From Candidatus Paraprevotella stercoravium (GTDB taxonomy: Bacteria; Bacteroidota; Bacteroidia; Bacteroidales; Bacteroidaceae): a stretch of 64,000 bases of DNA. The stretch covers positions 1 to 64,000 of the forward strand of contig CALUIU010000003.1 in the NCBI GenBank assembly GCA_944320795.1, read 5' to 3'. Of this stretch, positions 15,801 through 25,232 are shown one piece after another. The position numbers were made by a program, and so were the translations under genes. The first letter of the stretch is position 1, and every line of letters begins with the position of its first letter. The notes beneath the pieces were generated by a model that was not told the origin of the DNA, did no database searches, and saw only the letters and a list, made by a program, of their open reading frames with translations.

Positions 15801-17171
15801 ATGGTAAAGGAAATGACTGAAGGGTCTCCCTTCAAACTGATCTTCAATTTCGCCCTTCCGCTGATTTTAGGCAGCATCCTGCAACAGACCTATAGTCTGA
15901 TTGATGCAGCCATTGTGGGAAAATATCTGGGCATTAACTCATTGGCAGCCGTGGGCGCCAGCACCTCTGTGGTGTTTCTCATCATCGGATTCTGTCTGGG
16001 ATGCTGCTGCGGCTTCGGTATCCCCGTGGCACAGACTTTCGGCGCGCGAGACTACAAAAGCATGCGTCGCTATATCAGCAACAGTCTGTGGCTGGCATTA
16101 GGCATATCGGTTTTTCTGATGATTGTCACTTCATTGCTGTGTCACACCATTCTGGAGCATATGCAGACACCTGATGAAATCTTCCGCGACGCGTATCTGT
16201 ACCTGTTGGTAACATTTATCGGCATCCCGTTCACGTTCTTCTACAACCTGCTCTCAAGCATCATCCGGGCATTAGGCGACAGCCGCACCCCATTCAACTT
16301 TCTGATTCTGGCAGCCATACTGAACATTCTGTTGGATCTGTTCTGCATTCTGGTGCTCGACTGGGGTGTAATGGGTGCCTCTATCGCCACCGTCTTCTCC
16401 CAAGCCCTATCCGCCATACTGTGCTTCATCTATATGTTCCGCAAGTTTCCTCTCCTGAAAATGGATGCCGAGGACAAACGGTATGACTGGCACTATGCCA
16501 AAGGACTGTTGGCAATGGGCCTTCCTATGGGCCTGCAGGTTTCCATCACCGCCATCGGAAGCATCATGCTGCAAAGCGCGAACAATGCGCTGGGCACCAC
16601 CTGTGTGGCCGCCTTTACTGCGGCTGTGCGCATCAAAATGTTCTTTATCTGTCCGTTGGAGAATATGGGTATTGCCATGGCTACCTATTGCGGACAGAAT
16701 CTGGGAGCCGGACAACTGAAACGAATCAACTGGGGCGTGCGGGCCAGTTTCTCCATGATTATCGCCTACTGTCTGGTATGTCTGGTGATTTTATACACCT
16801 CAGACAAAACTCTGCTGCTGATGTTTGTCTCTCCCGAAGAGACCGAAATTATCAACAAGGCTTCTCAGTTTTTGAGAATATCCAGCACATATTACATTCC
16901 GCTCGGATTGCTCTGCATTCTGCGATACAGTATTCAGGGATTGGGATTCAGTCGTCTGGCCATGCTTTCCGGTGTATTTGAGATGGTAGACCGTGTAGCC
17001 GTGAGTCTTTTCTTAGTGCCGATGTTGGGCTATACCGGAGTGTGCTATGGCGATCCTTCGGCATGGCTGGCAGCCGATGTATTCCTCATTCCGGCCTTTA
17101 TCTTAGTACATCATAAACTGGCGCGCAGAAGATACCGGCAACAGCAGGCTTGTCTTCAGGAAGCTTCTTGA
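15801..17171 (+). CDS. MATE-family multidrug/toxin efflux transporter
   Basis: A 456-residue inner-membrane protein with about 12 hydrophobic segments in two similar halves, as in NorM/DinF-type pumps. Typical features are the N-terminal LPLILGSILQQTYSLIDAAI and VGKYLGINSLAAVG, and GIPVAQTFGARDYKSMRR. The second half has MGLQVSITAIGSIMLQ and NMGIAMATYCGQNLGAGQ. Such pumps export cationic drugs or metabolites using a Na+ or H+ gradient; the substrate cannot be told from sequence. It stands alone between two terminators. Confidence 0.9.
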   Translation: MVKEMTEGSPFKLIFNFALPLILGSILQQTYSLIDAAIVGKYLGINSLAAVGASTSVVFLIIGFCLGCCCGFGIPVAQTFGARDYKSMRRYISNSLWLALGISVFLMIVTSLLCHTILEHMQTPDEIFRDAYLYLLVTFIGIPFTFFYNLLSSIIRALGDSRTPFNFLILAAILNILLDLFCILVLDWGVMGASIATVFSQALSAILCFIYMFRKFPLLKMDAEDKRYDWHYAKGLLAMGLPMGLQVSITAIGSIMLQSANNALGTTCVAAFTAAVRIKMFFICPLENMGIAMATYCGQNLGAGQLKRINWGVRASFSMIIAYCLVCLVILYTSDKTLLLMFVSPEETEIINKASQFLRISSTYYIPLGLLCILRYSIQGLGFSRLAMLSGVFEMVDRVAVSLFLVPMLGYTGVCYGDPSAWLAADVFLIPAFILVHHKLARRRYRQQQACLQEAS

Positions 17172-17224
17172 GGATTCTGAAATTTTATCCGAAAAGAAAC
17201 GGACTTATATCGCTCTATAAATAA

Positions 17225-17270
17225 CGGAATCGGGTCATCATTCAAAAAGGTGAATGATGACCCGATTCCG
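17225..17270. terminator. Bidirectional terminator between the MATE gene and trkH
   Basis: A perfect 20-bp stem (17225-17244 with 17251-17270) with a 6-base loop is flanked by A-rich and T-rich runs. The genes on either side converge on it. Confidence 0.92.
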
Positions 17271-17323
17271 TTTTTATTCTGTTTTTGTTTAGCTGTCTGC
17301 TTGTATCTCCATTCGTTTCCTTA

Positions 17324-18823
17324 TCAGGCTTTCTCACGCCAGAAGTCAGGCATAAAGAGGAACAGCACTGTAAAGATCTCCAAACGACCGACCAGCATCA
17401 GGAAACTCAGTAACCATTTTCCGAAAGCCGGCACAGCAGAAAAGTTCGAAGCCGGACCTGTTGATCCCAATCCCGGACCGGCATTACTCAAACTCGTGAT
17501 ACACGAACCGAGAGCCGAATCCATATCCAGTCCCATCATCGTGAGCAAGCAAGTTCCGATCACAATGATAACCAGATAAAGAAACAGGAAAGCCAACGCA
17601 CGAAGCACCTTATTTTCCGGAAGCACGTAGCCGGAAAGACGCACCGGAATCACGGCACGGGGATGCAATTGTTGCTTGAATTCATTCTTGGCATCTTTAA
17701 GACACACCAGCATGCGGATAACCTTAAATCCACCACTTGTCGATCCGGCACAGGCTCCAATGAAAAGAATAATGAGTGTAGGCATCCAGAACACCTGGCC
17801 CCATGCCACATAATCATAATTGGACGCCTGAAATCCGGTGGAGGTGAGCAGAGTGGTCACCTGAAAGAGCGAAGTACGGAACGTGTCCTCAAAACCTTCG
17901 GGAAGCGAAGCCAACTGCTCGGGTGTGGTGGACATCTGATAGCGGGTGTAATAGAACAGCCCCATAAATACGGCTACGGCAACCAGAGTAAAACATGTAT
18001 ACCAGCGCAACTCTTCATTTCGGTAAAACACCTTTCTCTTTCCGATACTCAAGTAATAGTAAAGTGAAAAGTTCACTCCCGCAATAAACATAAAGAAACT
18101 GCACATATACTCTATGTAAGGAGAGTTGAAATAGGCCAAATTGTTCTGATGCGTACCATATCCACCCGTGGCTATGGTAGTCATGGCATGGCAAATCGCA
18201 TCAAAGAAATTCATGGGACCAATCCAATAACAGAACGTACACAAAGCTGTAATGAGCATATAAATCACAAGCAGCCTGCGGGCCGTATCTCCAATTTTGG
18301 GCCGGAGTTTATCTACATCCAATCCTGTAACCTCGGCAGAAAAGATCTGCGTATTCTTCAACTCATACACAGGAATCAGAGCAAACGAAAAAACCACGAT
18401 ACCCAAACCTCCCAACCACTGTATGATGCTTCGCCAAAAAAGAATACCATGCGGCTGATCATTGATATTATTCAGCACCGAAGCTCCCGTAGTGGTAAAA
18501 CCGGACATCGTTTCAAAGAAAGCATCTTCTATAGTTGTGGTCGTTCCATAAAACAGGAAGGGCAACATACCCAGAAACGAGAAAATCACCCATACCAGAG
18601 CCACGATCAAGAAACTGTCCTTACGCGTCAGTTTGGTTTTCGGACTTCGCCTTCCGATCAGAAAAAGTCCGGCTCCGATCACAAAAGTAATCAATGTGGA
18701 ATACAACAATGCTTCCAGATCCTGATCGCCACAACGATGCTTATAAAATAAAGACACTCCCGAAGAAAGCAGCATAAAGACCGCTTCCATCAGAATAAGA
18801 ATTCCAAAAATCTTCGATTTCAT
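17324..18823 (-). CDS. trkH: Potassium uptake protein TrkH
   Basis: A 499-residue membrane subunit of a Trk-type K+ transporter with four P-loop repeats: TMSGFTTTGASVL, TTIATGGYGTHQNN, TLLTSTGFQASNYD and SNAGPGLGSTGP. The glycines of each filter are present. It needs the cytoplasmic NAD-binding subunit TrkA to work; trkA is not next to it in this window. The radical SAM gene lies 46 bases upstream on the same strand, and the two may share a transcript. Confidence 0.93.
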   Translation of the reverse strand: MKSKIFGILILMEAVFMLLSSGVSLFYKHRCGDQDLEALLYSTLITFVIGAGLFLIGRRSPKTKLTRKDSFLIVALVWVIFSFLGMLPFLFYGTTTTIEDAFFETMSGFTTTGASVLNNINDQPHGILFWRSIIQWLGGLGIVVFSFALIPVYELKNTQIFSAEVTGLDVDKLRPKIGDTARRLLVIYMLITALCTFCYWIGPMNFFDAICHAMTTIATGGYGTHQNNLAYFNSPYIEYMCSFFMFIAGVNFSLYYYLSIGKRKVFYRNEELRWYTCFTLVAVAVFMGLFYYTRYQMSTTPEQLASLPEGFEDTFRTSLFQVTTLLTSTGFQASNYDYVAWGQVFWMPTLIILFIGACAGSTSGGFKVIRMLVCLKDAKNEFKQQLHPRAVIPVRLSGYVLPENKVLRALAFLFLYLVIIVIGTCLLTMMGLDMDSALGSCITSLSNAGPGLGSTGPASNFSAVPAFGKWLLSFLMLVGRLEIFTVLFLFMPDFWREKA

Positions 18824-18869
18824 AGAATAGTTTTTTTCTTCTTTATATTCTTATAAGGAAATCATGACA

Positions 18870-19646
18870 TCAATAAGATACGGAAACTTCGAAGCCCGCC
18901 TCACGCACCTGTTGTCCGATACGGTCGAGCACTTCCTTTCCGGCCTTGCGGAGGTCATGATTCGGAGTCTCACGGTCAATGGTATAAATCATCACTTGCC
19001 GTGGATTGATTTCCTTAACTGCTTCCAACCAAGGCTCCACAAATTCCGGAGTGGTATTATCCACTGAATGTCCCTGCGTACTGCCCGTCATGAACATGGT
19101 TTGAATAATCACATGACCGGAGAAGGCTTTCAGCTGGTCGATAATCTGCTGTACGTCATAATGCCCGGTAGGACGATCCACAAGTTCGATATAAGACATA
19201 TTCACCGTGTCGAGCTTCTGGATATTATTATCCACTTTCAACAGGGCGTTGAAAACCTCGGGTTTCAACACTTGTGTGGCATTACTCAACACACTGATCT
19301 TCGCTTCCGGAAAATAATGGTTGCGCAGACGCACCACGTCATCTATGATTCCGGCAAACTCCGGATGCAAGGTCGGCTCTCCGTTGCCGGCAAAAGTCAA
19401 TACATCGGGGTGCGGACCGTTTTCATGCATATCTTTCAAGCGCTCCTCAAGCACAGCACATACTTCCTCACGAGTGGGAAGCGGACGGTGAGGCCTATGG
19501 TCCTTATTAAAGCCACATTCACAATAAACACAGTCGAAAGTGCAGAATTTTCCATCTTCGGGCAACAGATTTATACCCAAAGAAACCCCCAGCCTGCGGC
19601 TGTGAACTGGTCCGAACACCGGTGAAGGGTAAATAATTGTAGACAT
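18870..19646 (-). CDS. Radical SAM protein
   Basis: A 258-residue radical S-adenosylmethionine protein. The iron-sulfur motif is CTFDCVYC (CxxxCxxC), followed by the SAM-binding segment FAGNGEPTLHPEF and later VLSNATQVL. The N-terminal SRRLGVSLGINLLP is typical of a widespread uncharacterised subgroup. The start at 19646 is preferred over an in-frame ATG at 19670 because a -7-like box (TAATTTTG on the minus strand, 19676-19683) would place the transcript start at about 19669. The substrate is unknown. Confidence 0.85.
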   Translation of the reverse strand: MSTIIYPSPVFGPVHSRRLGVSLGINLLPEDGKFCTFDCVYCECGFNKDHRPHRPLPTREEVCAVLEERLKDMHENGPHPDVLTFAGNGEPTLHPEFAGIIDDVVRLRNHYFPEAKISVLSNATQVLKPEVFNALLKVDNNIQKLDTVNMSYIELVDRPTGHYDVQQIIDQLKAFSGHVIIQTMFMTGSTQGHSVDNTTPEFVEPWLEAVKEINPRQVMIYTIDRETPNHDLRKAGKEVLDRIGQQVREAGFEVSVSY

Positions 19647-19723
19647 AGCAATCCTTGTTTTGTTAATCAATCTCGCAAAATTAATGATTTATTTTCTTCT
19701 TGCAGATGAATACTCTTATTAAT

Positions 19724-21778
19724 TTAGATTTTGACGCGCAACTGCAAATAAAGGTCCTGCTTGAGGGAACCGGAAATCCGCTGACGGCCCGAAGATATTT
19801 CAGACACTCCAAAATAACGGCTCATGCCGTATTTGAACAACAGAAGATAACGCGGACCTAAATCCAGACGAAGCATGCCCGAAAGCCGTAACACCGGATC
19901 ATAATAGTTGTTGAAAGAGAAGGAATACAGCAAACCGGGTTCATAAAGCGACAGACTGCACAGACTGCCGTCGGCATGGATATAGGCACAGGTCAGCGTA
20001 GTTTTCAACAATCTGTTGATAACCCACGAAAATGATTCACCGACCAACGCGCCATATTTCCGTTTTCCGCCGGCTTTATTGGCTCTCACTCCCGAACATT
20101 CGGTTTGCAGCGCCATACGTTCATCGGGCTGATATATGTATTTCAGACGTAGACGGTGCGTATAATGAAACACATTGAACTTCTCTTTCTTCTTGAAAGA
20201 ATATGTTGCCGAATAACGCATCCGGTCGTTTTGTCTGATGTCACTCTGCAGACGGATCTGGTATCCGTCACTGCTATGATCCAATCCATACTTTGGCCAT
20301 GGGAAATAGTAATAATCAAATGCCGCTTTCAGTTGGACAAACCGCCAGGGCTGATATTCCACACCAAAATAAAAACCGCTTTCGTTCTGTGTTTTGCTTC
20401 CTTCGGAAAAAGCAGAGGCATATTGAGCATAGTATTTATAGGAATACAAACGATACAAAGCAAACAGTTTCAAATCCGACAAGGGACGGTAAAGAAGTTT
20501 GTTTACCGTGGCCCAACCATGATAAAGTCCACTATGTGCCAACTCTCCCGAGAAAGCCCAATCTCCCAAAGCAACCCCATAATCGGTAGAAAGCCCCCAA
20601 AAAGCTCTTCCTTTCGGAGCATAGTGTTTATAAAGTTGGGTACCTGTTGAAAACTCATGGTCCCAATGCTGATAATACCCCGTCATTCCCACTTTATAAT
20701 GAGGTCGGTTATAAGAAAGATGCGCTCCATACAGACCGTTGAAAACATTTCTTTTACGGAAATATTCCGTCCACGTACGATGATAACCATCTGTTTTCAA
20801 GGTTTCAATCCTACCATTATCATCGAGCGAGGCATCCGTCTTCCGGAAGGATACAAAAGGAGAAAAACACAGATCTCCCCATTTCATTGTAGCCGCCGCC
20901 CCACGCATAAAGTAATATTCATCTGTAGAAGTATGCTTGTTGATAACCTGTCGGCTCATAGTGATATCAAACTCCTTTCCCATGGAAAAACCGGAACCGA
21001 AAACCAATCCTTCGCCTGTACGCACCCGATAATCTCCAAGAGCTATGGTTTCAAAAAACGCCCAGTTTTTCAACAGCAGATGAAAACTGTATGAATCATA
21101 TCCCTTGTTCAGATTGTTGGCAAAGGGTTCTCCGGCATCTTTCACTGCTGTCAGTCCCCAATACAGACGGTTACGGTAATCATACTGCAGTTTGATATAG
21201 TGATAAAGGGCATTTCCCAAATACTTTTTATCAGGAGTTTTCAACAGAACACTATCCGGATAATTTTTATATCCATCTCTTTGATAAAGAGGAATATCCA
21301 AACGAGTTGTGAACGAATATCTTCCTTCTTTCAACAAGTTTTTCAACGTAAATGATGACTTTTCAACAGGGTTATCATCAACATAAAAAAAGAACTTGAG
21401 AAATTCACGGGTATCATAGTCCAAACTCTCGATAAACAGTAATTCTCCCAAGGATTTCATAGGCCCATACTGATACAGATAAGCCAAAATATCTTCTATT
21501 TGGACCGATTCCAGAAAAACAAGCCGCTCCAGATCATTTTTGGTTACCGCATTAATATTAAAGGGATGCTCGCGTATGGTATAAAGATCATACATTTCTT
21601 CTTCAGATATGGCCTGTTCATAAAAGTCTTCCTGCCCTAGTTTTTCCAAATAATAATCCCAGGAAAGTTCTTGTGCGCACAAGTTATCAACAAGATATAT
21701 AATTGAAAAACAAATAAGTACAAACTTTTTCAACAACACCTGTTGATAGTTTGAAAACTGCTGATTCTGCTGATTCAT
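19724..21778 (-). CDS. Outer-membrane beta-barrel protein with an N-terminal helix-hairpin-helix domain
   Basis: A 684-residue secreted protein with a signal segment at about residues 17-35 (LKKFVLICFSIIYLVDNLCA). Residues 71-119 form a ComEA-like helix-hairpin-helix pair (HPFNINAVTKNDLERLVFL, then YGPMKSLGELL), a fold that usually binds DNA. Residues about 150-684 alternate aromatic and polar residues in strands (for example WGLTAVKDAGEPF, LGDYRVRTGEGLVFGSGF) and end in a strand, QDLYLQLRVKI, as expected for an outer-membrane barrel. A periplasmic DNA-binding module on a barrel suggests DNA uptake or export, but that is inference. It is divergent from the DUF4294 gene. Confidence 0.75.
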   Translation of the reverse strand: MNQQNQQFSNYQQVLLKKFVLICFSIIYLVDNLCAQELSWDYYLEKLGQEDFYEQAISEEEMYDLYTIREHPFNINAVTKNDLERLVFLESVQIEDILAYLYQYGPMKSLGELLFIESLDYDTREFLKFFFYVDDNPVEKSSFTLKNLLKEGRYSFTTRLDIPLYQRDGYKNYPDSVLLKTPDKKYLGNALYHYIKLQYDYRNRLYWGLTAVKDAGEPFANNLNKGYDSYSFHLLLKNWAFFETIALGDYRVRTGEGLVFGSGFSMGKEFDITMSRQVINKHTSTDEYYFMRGAAATMKWGDLCFSPFVSFRKTDASLDDNGRIETLKTDGYHRTWTEYFRKRNVFNGLYGAHLSYNRPHYKVGMTGYYQHWDHEFSTGTQLYKHYAPKGRAFWGLSTDYGVALGDWAFSGELAHSGLYHGWATVNKLLYRPLSDLKLFALYRLYSYKYYAQYASAFSEGSKTQNESGFYFGVEYQPWRFVQLKAAFDYYYFPWPKYGLDHSSDGYQIRLQSDIRQNDRMRYSATYSFKKKEKFNVFHYTHRLRLKYIYQPDERMALQTECSGVRANKAGGKRKYGALVGESFSWVINRLLKTTLTCAYIHADGSLCSLSLYEPGLLYSFSFNNYYDPVLRLSGMLRLDLGPRYLLLFKYGMSRYFGVSEISSGRQRISGSLKQDLYLQLRVKI

Positions 21779-21871
21779 ATAAACAAATGTCTTTAAAGTT
21801 TAAATCACAGAAGATATTCACAAAAACATGTGCCTACCAAACAATTAAATTTATAAATTTGCACCGATATT

Positions 21872-22501
21872 ATGAAATGGTATGTTCCACTGATATGGAT
21901 GCTGATGTCTTCGCTTCCGGCCCATGCCCAATACGAAGATGTAGACGACTTGGGAGATGCTCCCGAGTTGCAGCTTCGTGTGGTTTTCTATAAAAAAGTA
22001 AAAAAAGAATTCTATAAGGGTGATTCCATCGAAGTCATTGTCATGCCGGAACTTCCTGTATATCCTCCGTTGAAATTCAAAAACAAAAGAGAACTGGCCC
22101 GTTACAACAAACTGGTACGAAATGTCAAGCGCACTCTTCCCTACGCCAAACTGGTGAACCGGAAAATCCTGGAAACTTATGAACAGTTGGAAAAACTGCC
22201 AACCAAAAAGCAACGAGACGCTTACATGAAAAAAGTGGAAAAGGATCTTAAAGCCGAATATACTCCGGTAATGAAAAAACTGACTTACGCTCAGGGGAAA
22301 CTATTGATTAAACTGATTGACCGTGAATGTAATCAGTCCTCTTTCCATATTGTACAGGCATTCTTCGGAAGTTTTAAAGCCGGATTCTATCAGAGTTTTG
22401 CCTGGCTTTTTGGTGCTAGTCTGAAGAAAGAGTACGATCCGGAATATGATGACCGCATGGTGGAACGTGTGGTGAAACTGGTTGAATCCGGTTCCATCTG
22501 A
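21872..22501 (+). CDS. DUF4294-family secreted protein
   Basis: A 209-residue protein with a short signal peptide (VPLIWMLMSSLPAHA). The following part fits DUF4294 of Bacteroidetes: KKEFYKGDSIEVIVMPELP, then LARYNKLVRNVKRTLPYAK and LLIKLIDRECNQSSFHIVQ. The conserved basic and tyrosine-rich helix and the single Cys of the family are visible. No activity is known. A -7 box TAAATTTG (21854-21861) is 10 bases before the ATG, so the leader is very short. The gene is divergent from the HhH/beta-barrel gene, and both sit beside the putative origin. Confidence 0.8.
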   Translation: MKWYVPLIWMLMSSLPAHAQYEDVDDLGDAPELQLRVVFYKKVKKEFYKGDSIEVIVMPELPVYPPLKFKNKRELARYNKLVRNVKRTLPYAKLVNRKILETYEQLEKLPTKKQRDAYMKKVEKDLKAEYTPVMKKLTYAQGKLLIKLIDRECNQSSFHIVQAFFGSFKAGFYQSFAWLFGASLKKEYDPEYDDRMVERVVKLVESGSI

Positions 22502-23169
22502 TTTATCCGTGTCTGAAAGCACAGGCAGACCGCAGCTTTTTGACACTTTGTAAAAAACAGACGTTTAGACTTTAAACTATACACAGACAAACGAATATCT
22601 CACAAAGACTTCAGTCTCAAATAGTCTAAACATATATAATAATCTGAAACACAATAATTTCATCAGCAAAAAGTACAACTAAAAAAAAAGAACAAGTAGA
22701 AATATTTGAAGTAAAACGCAGCATAAAAAACAATGATCCCCATCTTTATGAACAGATATTGTTGATAACTGGTTCAAAAGATAGGGATCATTGTTTTTTC
22801 ATCGTCATCAATCTTCAGAAAACTCTTGATGTCTTTTCAAACTATCAGCAGCATTTCCGAATAAAAACCGCATAATTCAGGTATACATAGAATATTTATA
22901 CGCATATTTATAGAAAATCAACCTCCAGAATATCCATTTTCAAAATCATCAGCAAAAGCCTGAAACGTATTTTCGTTGCCAAATGATTCTTTTATAGCTT
23001 TTGAAGAAAATTCTGAATCAAGGGTTTCCAAGCATCGCGCAGTAACAAACAAAATTATCAACCGGAGTTATCAACAGATATCAACAATGTTTTTCATTAT
23101 TATAATCATCTGATAAATAGTCTTTTAAAAGCAAGATAATTTTGTCAGTCCGTTACTTATCAACAGTTA
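22502..23169. other. Gene-free AT-rich spacer, left arm of the candidate origin
   Basis: No gene is supported. It contains the terminator at 22725-22799 and a run of DnaA-like boxes at its right end (23055-23063, 23068-23076, 23078-23086, 23157-23165, 23167-23175). The part from about 22560 to 22730 is the most AT-rich and could be an unwinding element. Confidence 0.5.
22725..22799 (+). terminator. Terminator after the DUF4294 gene
   Basis: A perfect 16-bp outer stem (22725-22740 with 22784-22799) is extended by a second imperfect stem, and the 3' arm is T-rich. The large loop carries the minus-strand DnaA-like box at 22760-22768. Confidence 0.75.
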
Positions 23170-23703
23170 TCAACCGAGTTTGAGCAGTCGTGCAAATTCC
23201 CAGATAAGAATGCCGGCGGTAACGGATACATTCAATGAATGCTTGGTTCCGAACTGAGGGATCTCGATGCAGCCGTCGCACATATCCACAACCTCCTGCT
23301 GCACTCCTTTCACCTCATTTCCCAAAATAATGGCATATTTCTTCTGAGGATCCAGAGTCATATGCTGCAACATAGTGCTGTGTTCCACCTGTTCGATGGC
23401 AAGCACCTCGTATCCATCCGCTTTCAGTTCATTTACAGCGTCTTGCGTACGCTTGAAATACTTCCAGTCTACCGAATCCTCGGCTCCCAGAGCCGTTTTA
23501 TGAATCTCCGCATTAGGTGGTACCGCCGTGATGCCGCACAGATAAACAGCCGAAACGGCAAAGGCATCAGAAGAACGGAATACCGATCCTACATTATATA
23601 AACTTCGCACCTCATCGAGCACCACGACCAACGGAAGCTTGTCGATATTCTTGAATTCTTCCTTGGAAACACGGTTCAGCTCCGTAATTTTTAGCTTTCT
23701 CAT
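23170..23703 (-). CDS. SpoU/TrmH-family RNA 2'-O-methyltransferase
   Basis: A 177-residue SPOUT-fold methyltransferase that transfers a methyl group from SAM to a ribose 2'-OH in tRNA or rRNA. The three family motifs are present: NVGSVFRSSDAF, AIILGNEVKGVQQEVVD, and IPQFGTKHSLNVSVTAG near the C-terminus, which forms the knot. There is no N-terminal L30e-like extension, so it is the compact TrmH/TrmL-like form; the target base is not predictable. The start at 23703 is used because a minus-strand -7 box TATCTTTG (23727-23734) overlaps the longer reading from 23727. The gene is embedded between DnaA-like boxes; the last codons overlap one at 23167-23175. Confidence 0.88.
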   Translation of the reverse strand: MRKLKITELNRVSKEEFKNIDKLPLVVVLDEVRSLYNVGSVFRSSDAFAVSAVYLCGITAVPPNAEIHKTALGAEDSVDWKYFKRTQDAVNELKADGYEVLAIEQVEHSTMLQHMTLDPQKKYAIILGNEVKGVQQEVVDMCDGCIEIPQFGTKHSLNVSVTAGILIWEFARLLKLG

Positions 23704-24165
23704 GACAGTTATCAATAAATTGTTCACAAAGATAATAATAACGGGGTTAAAACCTGTTTAAAACCCGTTTATAAATAAACGATACAAATTAAAAAATAAA
23801 TTTGCATCCTAAGAATCAGTTGGTTAATATATTTTCTCCGGATATGGACAAATTAGTTATCAAAAACTTAAAACAGAGTTTGAACGAGATTTTCATCTGA
23901 TTTTTACCTCTTTTTTCTATTAAAGTTTTTAACTTTGCACTTTATCAACAGATAGTTGAAAACACATAAAAAGTGTCAGATATAGCCATAAGAATCAAAG
24001 ACTAAGCAAAAAATTAAATTGTCGATAAAATGTTTATTACTTATTCTCTGTAGATTATAACGTAAAAAGCAAATAATCAGACTTTTTTTTCTGAACACTT
24101 TCAACAGGCAATACATATTATCATAAGGTTTTTCTAAAAAATAAAAGAATAAATATATTAATAAT
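23704..24165. other. Gene-free AT-rich spacer upstream of nadA, right arm of the candidate origin
   Basis: No gene is supported. It carries the SpoU-gene promoter at its left end, DnaA-like boxes at 23709-23717 and 23942-23950, and a -7 box TAACTTTG (23930-23937) that probably drives nadA with a leader of about 220 bases. The leader is AT-rich; I see no riboswitch-like fold in it. Confidence 0.5.
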
Positions 24166-25158
24166 ATGATTAAAGAAGATTGGTTGAAAAAAGGTTATGT
24201 AGATGAACCGGTGGATGCAGCGCTGGATCTGAAACAGGAAATCCGAAATTTGTGCCAACAGAAGAACGCTGTGATTATGGCGCACTATTACACTGACGGT
24301 GCCGTACAGGATTTGGCTGACTTTGTTGGCGACAGCTTGGCACTGGCCCAAAAGGCAGCTAAAACCACAGCAGACATTATCGTGATGTGTGGTGTGCATT
24401 TTATGGGCGAAACCAATAAGATTCTCTGTCCGGACAAGAAAGTGCTGGTTCCGGATCTTAATGCCACTTGTTCTCTGGCAGAAAGCTGCCCGGCCGATCG
24501 TTTTGAAGAATTTGTCAAGGCTCATCCGGAGCATACTGTAATTTCTTACGTAAACACCACGGCTGCCACTAAGGCACTGACTGATGTGGTGGTTACTTCC
24601 AGTAATGCCAAGCAGATTGTAGAAAGTTTTAGCGAGGACACACCGATCATCTTCGGTCCGGACAAGAATCTGGGTGGTTATATCAATTCCGTAACGGGAC
24701 GGAACATGTTGCTTTGGGACGGTGCCTGCCATGTGCATGAGCGCTTTTCTGTAGAAAAGATCATCGAACTGAAGAAACAGTATCCGGAAGCCAAAATCCT
24801 GGTGCATCCGGAGTGTAAGGGAGCTGTGGCCAAGCTGGCCGATAAAGTAGGTTCTACAGCCGCTTTGCTGAAATATGCCATCGAACAGCCCGCGAAAGAG
24901 TATATTGTGGCTACAGAGAGCGGTATCCTGCATGAGATGCAGAAATCTTGTCCGGAAAAGACCTTTATACCGGCTCCTCCGTCGGACAGTAACTGTGCCT
25001 GCAATGAATGTAATTACATGCGCCTGATTACCCTTGAAAAGCTGTATAACACATTGAAATATGAATGGCCTGCAATCGAGGTGAATCCTGCTGTTGCAGA
25101 GAAGGCTATCAAACCGATAAACAAGATGTTGGAGATCTCCGAAAAACTCGGATTATAA
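24166..25158 (+). CDS. nadA: Quinolinate synthase A (NadA)
   Basis: A 330-residue [4Fe-4S] enzyme that condenses iminoaspartate (from NadB) with dihydroxyacetone phosphate to give quinolinate. Family segments are VIMAHYYTDGAVQDLADFVG, VMCGVHFMGETNKIL, LAESCPAD, WDGACHVHERFS, VHPECKGAVA, VATESGILHEM and ACNECNYMRLITLEKLY. The cluster cysteines in MCGV, SC and CNEC regions are present. The length is normal. It is the first rightward gene from the candidate origin and is followed by a terminator. Confidence 0.95.
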   Translation: MIKEDWLKKGYVDEPVDAALDLKQEIRNLCQQKNAVIMAHYYTDGAVQDLADFVGDSLALAQKAAKTTADIIVMCGVHFMGETNKILCPDKKVLVPDLNATCSLAESCPADRFEEFVKAHPEHTVISYVNTTAATKALTDVVVTSSNAKQIVESFSEDTPIIFGPDKNLGGYINSVTGRNMLLWDGACHVHERFSVEKIIELKKQYPEAKILVHPECKGAVAKLADKVGSTAALLKYAIEQPAKEYIVATESGILHEMQKSCPEKTFIPAPPSDSNCACNECNYMRLITLEKLYNTLKYEWPAIEVNPAVAEKAIKPINKMLEISEKLGL

Positions 25159-25168
25159 TAATTCAATG

Positions 25169-25197
25169 AAGGAGAAGGGTTGCTGACCCCTCTCCTT
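25169..25197 (+). terminator. Intrinsic terminator after nadA
   Basis: The stem 25169-25180 with 25186-25197 (AAGGAGA with TCTCCTT, then AGGGT with ACCC) is followed by a T run to 25201. Confidence 0.8.
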
Positions 25198-25232
25198 TTT
25201 TATGATATACCTATTTAAAAGGAATACTATCT

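Larger units (their letters stand above)
22502..24165. other. Candidate chromosomal replication origin (oriC) region
   Basis: Two AT-rich spacers (22502-23169 and 23704-24165) flank the SpoU-methyltransferase gene. The sequence TTATCAACA, one base from the E. coli DnaA box TTATCCACA, occurs at 23068, 23157 and 23942 on the + strand and at 22760-22768 on the - strand. TTATCAACC occurs at 23055 and 23167, and weaker variants at 23078, 23709 and 23858. Another exact copy is at 21684, and two more lie in the neighbouring barrel gene. By eye, the + strand is C-rich over G to the left even in + strand genes (MATE) and G-rich over C to the right in several - strand genes (uvrC, mnmG). Box clustering, AT-rich DNA and skew change together support an origin. 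I have not computed the skew. Confidence 0.55.
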
